A stretch of 14,409 nucleotides of DNA from the NCBI GenBank assembly GCA_014382645.1, contig JACNJI010000215.1:1-14409 (forward strand), written 5' to 3'. Below, one piece after another: positions 7,039 through 14,266 of this stretch. This stretch comes from Verrucomicrobiota bacterium. GTDB taxonomy: Bacteria > Verrucomicrobiota > Verrucomicrobiia > Opitutales > Seribacteraceae. The notes below the pieces were generated by a model. It had not been told where the DNA came from, searched no databases, and saw nothing but the letters and a program-made list of their open reading frames with translations. A program made the position numbers and the translations under genes. How positions within the stretch are numbered: the first letter of the stretch is position 1; every line of letters begins with the position of its first letter.

Positions 7039-8916
7039 ATGAAGAACCTTTTTGGAGTTTTTGTTGTTGGGCTTCTTCTCACCTTCTCGTTGGAAGCGCG
7101 CCCAAACGTCATACTGGTCTTTATCGACGACATGGGGTGGGGGGATTTCTCCTGCTTCGGCAACAAAGCGGCCCAGACTCCGAATGTTGACCGGATGGCC
7201 AGAGAAGGTGTGCGTTTCGAGCAGTTTTACGTCAACTCACCAATCTGCTCGTCATCACGCACGGCCATTTCTACGGGTCAGTATCCCCAGCGCTGGCGCA
7301 TAACCTCTTACCTCAGCAACCGTAACCATAATGAGCAACGCGGCATGGCCCAATGGCTTGATCCAAAGGCTCCCATGCTTGCTCGCTCCCTTAAGGAGGC
7401 TGGTTACGCTACGGGGCATTTCGGCAAATGGCACATGGGCGGGCAGCGCAACGTGGTCGACGCCCCACCCATCACTGCCTACGGGTTCGACGCTTCCCTG
7501 ACCAATTTCGAGGGCATGGGCCCCAAGCTCTTGCCACTCACTCTCAAGCCCGGGCAGGACCCCGAGAAACCGGGCCGTATATGGGGTGATGCCGAGCGTT
7601 TGGGCAAGGGTGTTCGCTGGATGCAGCGGTCAAAGATCACCGAAGGGTTCGTTGACGAAGCCATTCCCTTCATGAGGAAAGCGGCCAAGGCCAAGAAACC
7701 GTTTTACGTCAACCTTTGGCCGGATGACGTCCACAGCCCGTTTTGGCCCCCTGTTGACAAGTGGGGCAACGGAAAGCGCGAACTGTTTCTCTCGGTGCTT
7801 CGGGAAATGGATCGCCAGTTCGGGAAGCTTTTTGATTTCATTCGAGATGATGAGGCCTTGCGGAAAAATACCTTGGTTCTCATTTGTTCCGATAACGGTC
7901 CCGAGCAGGGAGCTGGAGTCGCGGGTCCCTTCCGGGGTTACAAGACGCATCTCTATGAAGGCGGAGTTCGTTCCTCGCTCATAGCCTGGGGCCCGGGTTT
8001 GGTCGCAAGGAAGAATTACATAAACCGCACCTCGGTATTTTCAGCCATCGACCTGGTGCCAACCCTTTTGGACATTACTGGTTCACCGCATCCTGTTGGC
8101 GCCAAATATGATGGGGAATCATTGGCCCCCATACTTCTTGGTCAATCGGCTGCTTCGCGCCAGGCACCGATATATTTCCGCCGCCCGCCTGATCGAGATG
8201 CCTTCTATGGCGACAACGACCTTCCGGATTTGGCGATCCGGGATGGGAAATGGAAATTTCTCTGTGAGTATGATGGCAGTGAGCCTGAACTCTTCGATAT
8301 GGAAAAAGATCGGGGAGAGACGAACAACCTAGCCGAACCCAAGCCCGAGTTGGTCAAGGCGATGACCGCGAAACTGCTCGAATGGAATAAGGGTATGCCT
8401 GCGGACAAGGGTCTGGAATTAGGGAGGGACGCGCCGAAGAGGGGCAGGACTAAACCGATGCAGAAGAAGGTCTACGATTTGAAGCAGGGTGACAATCTCT
8501 CGGACGGCAATGCCCCGGTTTGCGCGGGTCGCAAAGTGACCATAGACGCCACCATTGAGAGCAGCGGTAAAGACGGAGTGATCCTTGCGCAGGGCGGGGA
8601 CAAGGCGGGTTATGCACTCTATATACGGGATGGGAAACTTGTCCTTGGCGTACGCCGCGACTGGAAGCTGACGGAAGCGGTCACGTCCGCGCTCCCCTCA
8701 GGGAGCAGTATCGTGGTCGCGGCGACGATCGGACAGACGGGGAAGATGACGATATCATTGGCCGGCAAGCAAGTGGCCACGGCGGACGCCAAGGGCACGC
8801 TCACACAGCCGGGAGATGGTCTCCAGGTTGGCGACGACCTGATCAAGCCCGTCGGCAAGTACACCGCCACCAAGTTTCCCGGAAAGATCACCAAACTCAA
8901 CCTGCAGTTTGATTAG
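7039..8916 (+). CDS. Secreted sulfatase (formylglycine type) with variant C-S-S-S-R motif and C-terminal beta-sandwich
   Basis: This is a 625-residue exported sulfatase that should hydrolyse sulfate esters in the periplasm or outside the cell. A Sec signal peptide (residues 1 to about 20) is followed by the sulfatase fold. Metal ligands include D30-D31 and D285-N286 (CSDNGPE). GKWH lies at 129-132, PDDVHSP at 228-234 and GYKTHLYEGG at 300-309. The Cys to be converted to formylglycine is C70 in CSSSR (70-74), where the third position is Ser instead of the usual Pro or Ala. QYPQRWRITSYL after it is typical of a subfamily common in Verrucomicrobia and Planctomycetes. Residues about 476-625 are an extra beta-rich module (GVILAQGGDKAGYALYIRDG), like the C-terminal concanavalin-like domains of some arylsulfatases. 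It has no visible Shine-Dalgarno sequence, and a hairpin lies directly upstream. Confidence 0.95.
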   Translation: MKNLFGVFVVGLLLTFSLEARPNVILVFIDDMGWGDFSCFGNKAAQTPNVDRMAREGVRFEQFYVNSPICSSSRTAISTGQYPQRWRITSYLSNRNHNEQRGMAQWLDPKAPMLARSLKEAGYATGHFGKWHMGGQRNVVDAPPITAYGFDASLTNFEGMGPKLLPLTLKPGQDPEKPGRIWGDAERLGKGVRWMQRSKITEGFVDEAIPFMRKAAKAKKPFYVNLWPDDVHSPFWPPVDKWGNGKRELFLSVLREMDRQFGKLFDFIRDDEALRKNTLVLICSDNGPEQGAGVAGPFRGYKTHLYEGGVRSSLIAWGPGLVARKNYINRTSVFSAIDLVPTLLDITGSPHPVGAKYDGESLAPILLGQSAASRQAPIYFRRPPDRDAFYGDNDLPDLAIRDGKWKFLCEYDGSEPELFDMEKDRGETNNLAEPKPELVKAMTAKLLEWNKGMPADKGLELGRDAPKRGRTKPMQKKVYDLKQGDNLSDGNAPVCAGRKVTIDATIESSGKDGVILAQGGDKAGYALYIRDGKLVLGVRRDWKLTEAVTSALPSGSSIVVAATIGQTGKMTISLAGKQVATADAKGTLTQPGDGLQVGDDLIKPVGKYTATKFPGKITKLNLQFD

Positions 8917-8951
8917 GCTCAATTTGCCGCTTTTACATTCCACTTACCTTG

Positions 8952-9872
8952 ATGAATAGACAAATGTGTTTGCCCGGAAGGATCATGTTCCAGCCCACGT
9001 ACCTTATACTGTCGCTTATTATTCTGCTGACTGCTGGGCTGAACGCCCAAGCCGGCGATCCGATTCGCGTCTGGCCGGGGGAAGCTCCCGACGAACCCGC
9101 GGGGATCGAGGCAAAAAAAGCCAAGGCCGTTACGGGTTCCGATGGGGTAATCAGGATTCCTTACGTAGATACTCCGGAACTCTTTCATTTTCCGGCACAG
9201 CCCGACAAGGCGACAGGCACTTGCATCATCGTTTGCCCTGGTGGTGGATACGGCAAACTGGCATGGAACAAGGAGGGCACAGAGGTCGCCGCCTGGTTGA
9301 ACACCTTGGGTGTGGAGGTCGTCGTGCTCAAGTACCGGGTGCCGCGCCGCGATCGTGAAAAACCGCATTCTTGGCCCCTGCAGGATCTCCAGCGATCCAT
9401 CCGCATCGTTCGCTCCAAAGCGTCTCAATGGAAGATCGACGTCGACCGCGTGGGCGTCATGGGCTTCAGCGCCGGTGGACACCTCTGTGCCATGGCCTCC
9501 TCCTATTATGGTGAACAATCTTATAAGCCGGTCGATGTAATCGACAAACTGGACGCCCGGCCCAGTTTCGTGAGTTTGGTCTATCCAGCATACCTAGGCA
9601 ATGTCCGTCAGGATTCCTCCAAGCTTGACTCGTTGGTCAAGATTGACGCGAAGACTCCCCCGACTTTTATCGCCATCACCCATGACGATGGCGACCGAGG
9701 AATCTTCGCCGCTCTCTATTACGCTGAGCTCAAGCGTCATGGCGTGCCGGCAGAACTTCATATCTACAGCAAAGGTGGACATGGCTACGGCCTCCGCCCC
9801 AGTCCCCACCCGGTTTCCACTTGGCCGGCCCGCATGGAAGACTGGTTACGGGTTTGTGGTTGGTTGAAATGA
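8952..9872 (+). CDS. Secreted alpha/beta-hydrolase, esterase/deacetylase type (BD-FAE-like)
   Basis: This 306-residue protein is an alpha/beta-hydrolase of the acetyl-xylan-esterase / feruloyl-esterase-like group. After a hydrophobic signal segment (about residues 14-34, ending AQA) comes a conserved VWPGEAPDEP stretch. CPGGGYGKLAW at 95-105 is the oxyanion-hole loop, the nucleophile elbow GFSAGGH at 171-177 carries Ser173, ITHDDGD at 242-248 supplies the Asp, and GGHGYG at 275-280 supplies His277. A role in removing acyl groups from glycans is inferred. The start is uncertain: the ATG at 8952 is used here, but the ATG at 8985 gives a cleaner signal peptide and has GGAAGGA just before it. It follows the sulfatase by 35 bases and precedes the VOC gene by 4 bases, so the three are probably co-transcribed. 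Confidence 0.93.
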   Translation: MNRQMCLPGRIMFQPTYLILSLIILLTAGLNAQAGDPIRVWPGEAPDEPAGIEAKKAKAVTGSDGVIRIPYVDTPELFHFPAQPDKATGTCIIVCPGGGYGKLAWNKEGTEVAAWLNTLGVEVVVLKYRVPRRDREKPHSWPLQDLQRSIRIVRSKASQWKIDVDRVGVMGFSAGGHLCAMASSYYGEQSYKPVDVIDKLDARPSFVSLVYPAYLGNVRQDSSKLDSLVKIDAKTPPTFIAITHDDGDRGIFAALYYAELKRHGVPAELHIYSKGGHGYGLRPSPHPVSTWPARMEDWLRVCGWLK

Positions 9873-9876
9873 TAAG

Positions 9877-10311
9877 GTGAAACTGACTCCATTCCATTTG
9901 GCCGTACAAGTACGCGACGTCGATGAGGCGCGTGATTTTTATGGTCGTAAGATGGGTTTCCCCGAGGGCAGGAGCACCGATGCATGGATTGATTTCGACA
10001 TGTTCGGTCACCAGTTCGTCACCCACCTGAATCCGCAAATCGGGAAGGATGGACAGGTGGTCTCAATCGCCAATCCGGTCGATGGGCATGCCGTCCCCGT
10101 ACCTCATTTCGGAGTAGTCCTAACCTTCGAGGATTGGGAGCAGTTGGCGGAAAGAGTGAAGGAGTTTATTCCGGAGTTCATCATCGATCCCTACATTCGT
10201 TTCCAAGGGCAAGCGGGAGAGCAAGGCACCATGTTTTTTTGCGACCCCTCGGGCAATGCCCTTGAATTCAAGGGGTTTCACGATATCGAGTCGGAATTGT
10301 TTGCCAAATAA
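9877..10311 (+). CDS. VOC superfamily protein, COG3565-like (extradiol dioxygenase/glyoxalase fold)
   Basis: This 144-residue cytosolic protein has no signal peptide. FHLAVQVRDVDEARDFYGRKMG at the N-terminus is the classic vicinal-oxygen-chelate opening. Candidate metal ligands are H7, H77 (VPHFGVVL) and E130 (DPSGNALEFKGF). The long conserved segments WIDFDMFGHQFVTHLNP, NPVDGHAVPVPHFGV and IRFQGQAGEQGTMFF match the COG3565 group, annotated as predicted extradiol dioxygenases, whose reaction is not established. The start is a GTG at 9877, four bases after the stop of the esterase, with AAG just before it, so coupling with the upstream gene is likely. It is one of the few non-exported proteins here, so it may process a released aromatic or sugar-derived compound; that is inference. 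Family identity is sure, the reaction is not. Confidence 0.93.
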   Translation: MKLTPFHLAVQVRDVDEARDFYGRKMGFPEGRSTDAWIDFDMFGHQFVTHLNPQIGKDGQVVSIANPVDGHAVPVPHFGVVLTFEDWEQLAERVKEFIPEFIIDPYIRFQGQAGEQGTMFFCDPSGNALEFKGFHDIESELFAK

Positions 10312-10361
10312 TCCTCAGTCCGCATCAACTCGAAAGAGAAATCCACCCTTCACGCTCCTTC

Positions 10362-10631
10362 GTGACCTCGATTATTTCCCAGTCCCCTAACTTGATCTGC
10401 GAGCAGACCTGCAAGTTCGCTCTCGATGGATACGATCTCGTGGTCACGGCCGAAGCGTTGCCGAGTGAACGCGATCAAAATTTCCGATTTCAGGCCGAGG
10501 ATGGAAGCGTCTTTGTCCTGAAGATTGCCAATGGCGAAGAAGACCGCTCTTTTCTGGAAGCTCAAAATCAGGTGATGTTCAGGCTCCGGGAACGGAACAT
10601 AGCCTATTGTCCGCACCTAGGCTATCCATGA
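10362..10631 (+). pseudogene. Truncated phosphotransferase (APH-fold kinase) N-terminal remnant
   Basis: The 89-residue frame, opened by a GTG at 10362, matches only the N-lobe of an aminoglycoside-phosphotransferase-fold kinase, of the sort found alone or fused to class III aminotransferases. GYDLVVTAEALPSERDQNF (about 23-41) is the glycine-loop region, VFVLKIAN (51-57) carries the expected ATP-binding Lys at 54, and SFLEAQNQVM (63-72) carries the pairing Glu at 67. The frame stops right after NIAYCPHLGYP. The catalytic loop and the metal-binding DFG-like motif are absent, and neither other forward frame downstream resumes the family, so it is most likely a gene remnant and cannot be an active kinase. 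A short expressed protein is less likely. It begins 51 bases after the VOC stop. Confidence 0.62.
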
Positions 10632-10645
10632 ACTTTCCCGCGATT

Positions 10646-10662
10646 CAATCGATCGACGATTG
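10646..10662. repeat. 6-bp perfect inverted repeat
   Basis: CAATCG and CGATTG flank ATCGA in the gap between the kinase remnant and the second sulfatase. It could be an operator-like site or chance in CG/AT-balanced sequence. No T-tract follows it. The rest of this 132-base gap (10632-10763) shows no promoter I would call. Confidence 0.25.
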
Positions 10663-10763
10663 CCACGAGGCATAATCAACTCAAAGTTTTGCCAACCTTT
10701 CCGTCCTGCCGCCGGAAGCCTTGTTCTCATAACCCTTTAAGATTCTTGCCCTCAAATCCCAAC

Positions 10764-12176
10764 ATGAAAATGAAACGACTCCTCCTTGTTGCCCTTGCCT
10801 TCTCTTTTGCGGCAATGTCCTTTGTCTCCGCTCAAGCCGCCACCACGCCTAACGTCATCATCATCATGGCGGACGACCAGGGTTACGAGGACCTCGGTTG
10901 CTTCGGGTCGCCCAAGATCAAGACGCCCCATATCGACCGTATGGCCAAGGAAGGCATGCGTTTCACTGATTTTTACTCGGGAGCTTCGGTCTGCACACCT
11001 TCGCGGGCGGCTCTTCTTACTGGTTGCTACGCCAGTCGGGTGGGCAACCTGGGCGTTCTCTTTCCGCGCGACAAGCGGGGTCTCAATCCGGACGAAATCA
11101 CCATCGCGGACTTACTGAAGACCAAGGGTTACGCCACCGCATGCATCGGGAAGTGGCACCTCGGTCACCTCAAGGAGTTCCTGCCCACCAGCCAAGGTTT
11201 CGACACTTACTTCGGCGTTCCCTACAGCAACGACATGACCCTCGATCCAACCCAACCCCTGGCCAACGACGTCGTTTTACGGGAAGGGGTCACCCTGGAA
11301 AATATCAAAAACCGGGTGAAGAAAAACCTCGTTCCGCTCATGCGCGATACCAAGATCATCGAATACCCCGCCGACCAGAATACCCTGACCAAGCGTTACA
11401 CCGAGGAAGCCATTTCCTTTATCAAGAAGAACAAGGAGAAGCCCTTCTTCATCTACCTGCCCCACACCATGCCGCACATCCCCCTCTATGCCACTCCGCC
11501 CTTCGAAGGCAAAAGCGAGATCGGACTCTACGGTGACACCATCGAGGAACTCGATTGGTCGACCGGGCAAATTCTCGAGACCCTCCGCAATCTGAAGCTC
11601 GCCGAGAACACTCTGGTGGTCTACACCTCCGATAACGGTCCCTGGAAGCTGGCCACCAGCTCGTGGGTCAAGGGCAACGTGAACCGTCGGGTCGGGGGCT
11701 TTGCTCATCCTTTGCGGGGCTACAAATTTTCCCGATTCGAGGGCGGTATGCGCGTGCCCACCGTGATGTGGTGGCCGGGTCGAATCCCCGCTGGCAAGGA
11801 ATGTGGCGAAGTGGCCGCCAGCATGGACTTTCTACCGACCTGCGCGGCGATCGCCGGGGCGAAGCTGCCTGATGATCGTGTGATCGACGGCAAGAGCCTG
11901 CTCCCTTTGTTGGAAGCCCGCAAAGGAGCCAAAAGCCCGCACGAGGCATTCTTCTACCGTACCGAGGCAGTGCGAAGCGGAAAATGGAAACTGAAGAGGA
12001 ACGAACTCTACAACTTGGAGGAGGACATTGGGGAAACCAAGAACCTCGCCGGAGGCAACCCCGAGGTCGTCAAGCGCCTCGGGGGTTATTTGTCCGCCCA
12101 CAAGGAGGACTTGGCCAAGAACACACGGCCCGCGGGTGGCCCGCCCAAACAGCCCCGCAAGAAAAAGAAAAAGTAA
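10764..12176 (+). CDS. Secreted sulfatase with canonical C-T-P-S-R motif
   Basis: This is a 470-residue exported sulfatase of the formylglycine family, about the usual size for a single-domain enzyme. The ATG at 10764 is chosen because it gives a clean Sec signal peptide (MKMKRLLLVALAFSFAAMSF, cleaved near AQA, residue 26). The frame is open upstream to an ATG at 10689, but that extension looks non-coding. Active-site elements are D37-D38 (IIIMADDQGYED), the modifiable C77 in CTPSR (77-81), GKWHLGH at 129-135, H238 in MPHIP, D290-N291 (YTSDNGPW) and K321 in GYKFSRFEGG. It should remove sulfate esters from a glycan in the periplasm or outside. The protein ends in a Pro- and Lys-rich tail (PPKQPRKKKKK). 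It is not closely similar to the other sulfatase of the window, which suggests a different linkage. Both need a formylglycine-generating or sulfatase-maturating enzyme encoded elsewhere. Confidence 0.95.
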   Translation: MKMKRLLLVALAFSFAAMSFVSAQAATTPNVIIIMADDQGYEDLGCFGSPKIKTPHIDRMAKEGMRFTDFYSGASVCTPSRAALLTGCYASRVGNLGVLFPRDKRGLNPDEITIADLLKTKGYATACIGKWHLGHLKEFLPTSQGFDTYFGVPYSNDMTLDPTQPLANDVVLREGVTLENIKNRVKKNLVPLMRDTKIIEYPADQNTLTKRYTEEAISFIKKNKEKPFFIYLPHTMPHIPLYATPPFEGKSEIGLYGDTIEELDWSTGQILETLRNLKLAENTLVVYTSDNGPWKLATSSWVKGNVNRRVGGFAHPLRGYKFSRFEGGMRVPTVMWWPGRIPAGKECGEVAASMDFLPTCAAIAGAKLPDDRVIDGKSLLPLLEARKGAKSPHEAFFYRTEAVRSGKWKLKRNELYNLEEDIGETKNLAGGNPEVVKRLGGYLSAHKEDLAKNTRPAGGPPKQPRKKKKK

Positions 12177-12267
12177 GGGCTCGGCGATAGACAGAGACAT
12201 TTGGTTTTCGGCAGGCTGTTTGCCAAGGAGATCGTTGTGTTGCATCCAACGGCAATCGGTTTCCATT

Positions 12268-12326
12268 TATAATCGTCTTAAATATGGTTTTCTCGTCTAT
12301 TTATCTTAGTGCTTTCCTATAATCGT
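12268..12326 (+). promoter_or_regulatory. Two TATAATCGT boxes 50 bp apart upstream of the PSCyt1 gene
   Basis: The same 9-mer, TATAATCGT, occurs at 12268-12276 and 12318-12326 in the AT-rich 170-base gap before the TTG start at 12347. Each contains a perfect -10 consensus. Neither has a recognisable -35 at 16-18 bases, so the promoter call is tentative. Confidence 0.3.
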
Positions 12327-12346
12327 ATCTGGACTGGAGCAGGATT

Positions 12347-14266
12347 TTGAGGATTTCCCATTTAGCTGTTCTTGCGACATGGGCCAATGCCTGCTTGTTT
12401 GGAGCGACCCATTCGGGCCAAGCTGTCGAATTTACCGTCGAGACGGGAGCTGAATTCAAAACAGGGGTAAATCAAGACGACTTGTTGGAAGGAGTTCCCT
12501 TTCATTCCAACCTTGAGCTGACGGCGGGAGACTTTTACAAAATGACCGACGGATTGGGGAGCAAGCCGAATGAATCCTTCCGCACTTTTGCCCATGATGG
12601 CGTCGAGGACTGGGTGATCGCTTTCTCTAAACTCAAGATCGTGGAAGTTGAGGAGATCCGAGTATTTTCTTGGAACGGCGATCATCGAGCTCAACAAGAT
12701 TTCGACGTTGCCTACAGCGTAGACCGTGGGAAAACCTTCGTTCCTCTGGCCAAGCGAATCGTAGCCCCAAAAAATGGAGCCTGTAACTTGACTAGCATTC
12801 CTTGCATGGTCGGCGAAGTGACCGACCTTAGGTTTGTCTTCCGCAATCCCGGAAACAACATCCACCACTCATCTATACTTGAGATTGATGCCATCGGCAC
12901 ACCCTTGGTTGAGAAGCCGGGTTTCGCCGAGGCCAGAAAAGCTGGTCTGGCAAATTCCGCCTTGCTTGCAAAAAGGGAAACTGCCGGGCGTCAAGCAAGT
13001 GGTTCGAGTGGGGAATCGGCCAAACCGAATTTAGCCGAATTCAAGTCATCCATTGAACCTGCCTTAAAAAAAACCTGCGTCGGATGCCACGGACCAGAAA
13101 AACAGAAAGGTAAATTTCGAATCGACACCCTCAACCCTGACTTGATCAAAGGCGACGACAAGGATTGGTGGTTGGAAGTCATGGATGTGCTGAGTAACCG
13201 CGAAATGCCTCCGGAGGATGAAGGAGTGGACTTTTCTGACGAAGACCGGGCAGCAACCATTGATTGGCTTGCCGGAGAAATTCAACATGCTTCCCAAGTA
13301 GCTCGGAGCGAGAAGGGGCGCTCTTCGTTTCGCCGCCTGACCCGTTACGAATACAACTACGCTCTCCAAGACTTGCTGGGTTTGCCCTGGTCTATGGCCA
13401 AAACCCTGCCTCCGGAAACCGCATCGGAGGATGGCTTTAAAAACAGTTCTGAATTGTTGCAGATGTCTCCCATGCAATTCCGAATCTATCGCGAAATCGG
13501 GTTGAATGCTTTGAAGCGCGCAACGGTAATTGGCGAACGCCCCAAGCCTGTTACCTACGTTGTTTCGATGAAGGAAGAGTTTGATAAGATGGCCTCGAAC
13601 CAAAAGACAAAATTCTTCAACACGGGGGACAAAAGCTATGAAAAGAGCCGGAAATCAATTCACCTTTTGAACACTCAGAGCGGCCAGGGCACTCATTACA
13701 AGACCGGGAAATTGGCGCCGAAACCTGATGCCGTTGCGGGCCTAACACCTACGCGCAATCCGGTTTTTATGGCACTGCCAAGGTCCGCTGAACTGAAATG
13801 GAATCTGGACCGTTTTCTTCCCGACGAAGGTGTTATGCGGGTTAGTCTTCGTGCCTGGCGTTCGTCCGACAACCCGGAAGAGTATGCACGCCTACGTTTG
13901 GGTTTAAGTGCCCATACCAGTAATAACGCCAACTTTTCCAACATTATAAGCGAACGGGATATCCCTGTCACCGGATCGGTGGACAAACCCCAATTTATTC
14001 ATTTCGACATATATCTCGCAGACATCCAGCGTAACCCTTTTCGAAAGCTTACAGCGACGTTTCCCACCCGGGATGAATTCCTACATATTCACAACATCTC
14101 GAATGCTCATGGCAAGGAACCCCTTCAAGTTCTTGTTGATCACATTGAAATCAGTGCACCGTTTTACGCACAATGGCCGTCTAGGACGCACACGAATATT
14201 TTTTCGACAGTAAAAATAAAGAAAACGAGGGAAAATACGGCAGTGAAGTTCTTGCCCGGTTTATAG
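12347..14266 (+). CDS. Secreted PSCyt1/DUF1587 multidomain cytochrome-like protein, frame broken near its 3' part
   Basis: A TTG start at 12347 is supported by GGAG at 12336-12339 (7-base spacing) and by a signal peptide (residues 1 to about 26, ending SGQA). No ATG occurs until about residue 66. Residues about 27-185 form a beta-rich, discoidin-like module (VEEIRVFSWNGDHRAQQDFD, then VAYSVDRGKTFVPLAKRIV). After a low-complexity linker (about 196-228) comes PSCyt1, with haem motif CVGCH at 244-248 and REMPPE at 285-290, whose Met may be a distal ligand. DUF1587 starts at about 327 (SFRRLTRYEYNYALQDLLGLP). A further beta-rich segment runs to about 615. The frame then breaks at a T6 run (14199-14204) and ends after 20 unrelated residues at 14266. 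The true product would continue into DUF1595 in the next frame. Redox function in the periplasm is inferred from the haem motif. Confidence 0.9.
   Translation: MRISHLAVLATWANACLFGATHSGQAVEFTVETGAEFKTGVNQDDLLEGVPFHSNLELTAGDFYKMTDGLGSKPNESFRTFAHDGVEDWVIAFSKLKIVEVEEIRVFSWNGDHRAQQDFDVAYSVDRGKTFVPLAKRIVAPKNGACNLTSIPCMVGEVTDLRFVFRNPGNNIHHSSILEIDAIGTPLVEKPGFAEARKAGLANSALLAKRETAGRQASGSSGESAKPNLAEFKSSIEPALKKTCVGCHGPEKQKGKFRIDTLNPDLIKGDDKDWWLEVMDVLSNREMPPEDEGVDFSDEDRAATIDWLAGEIQHASQVARSEKGRSSFRRLTRYEYNYALQDLLGLPWSMAKTLPPETASEDGFKNSSELLQMSPMQFRIYREIGLNALKRATVIGERPKPVTYVVSMKEEFDKMASNQKTKFFNTGDKSYEKSRKSIHLLNTQSGQGTHYKTGKLAPKPDAVAGLTPTRNPVFMALPRSAELKWNLDRFLPDEGVMRVSLRAWRSSDNPEEYARLRLGLSAHTSNNANFSNIISERDIPVTGSVDKPQFIHFDIYLADIQRNPFRKLTATFPTRDEFLHIHNISNAHGKEPLQVLVDHIEISAPFYAQWPSRTHTNIFSTVKIKKTRENTAVKFLPGL

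Noticed and set aside
10689..10763. N-terminal extension of the second sulfatase to an upstream ATG
   Set aside because: The extension is basic and Pro/Cys-rich and would bury the signal peptide; the ATG at 10764 begins a clean one.
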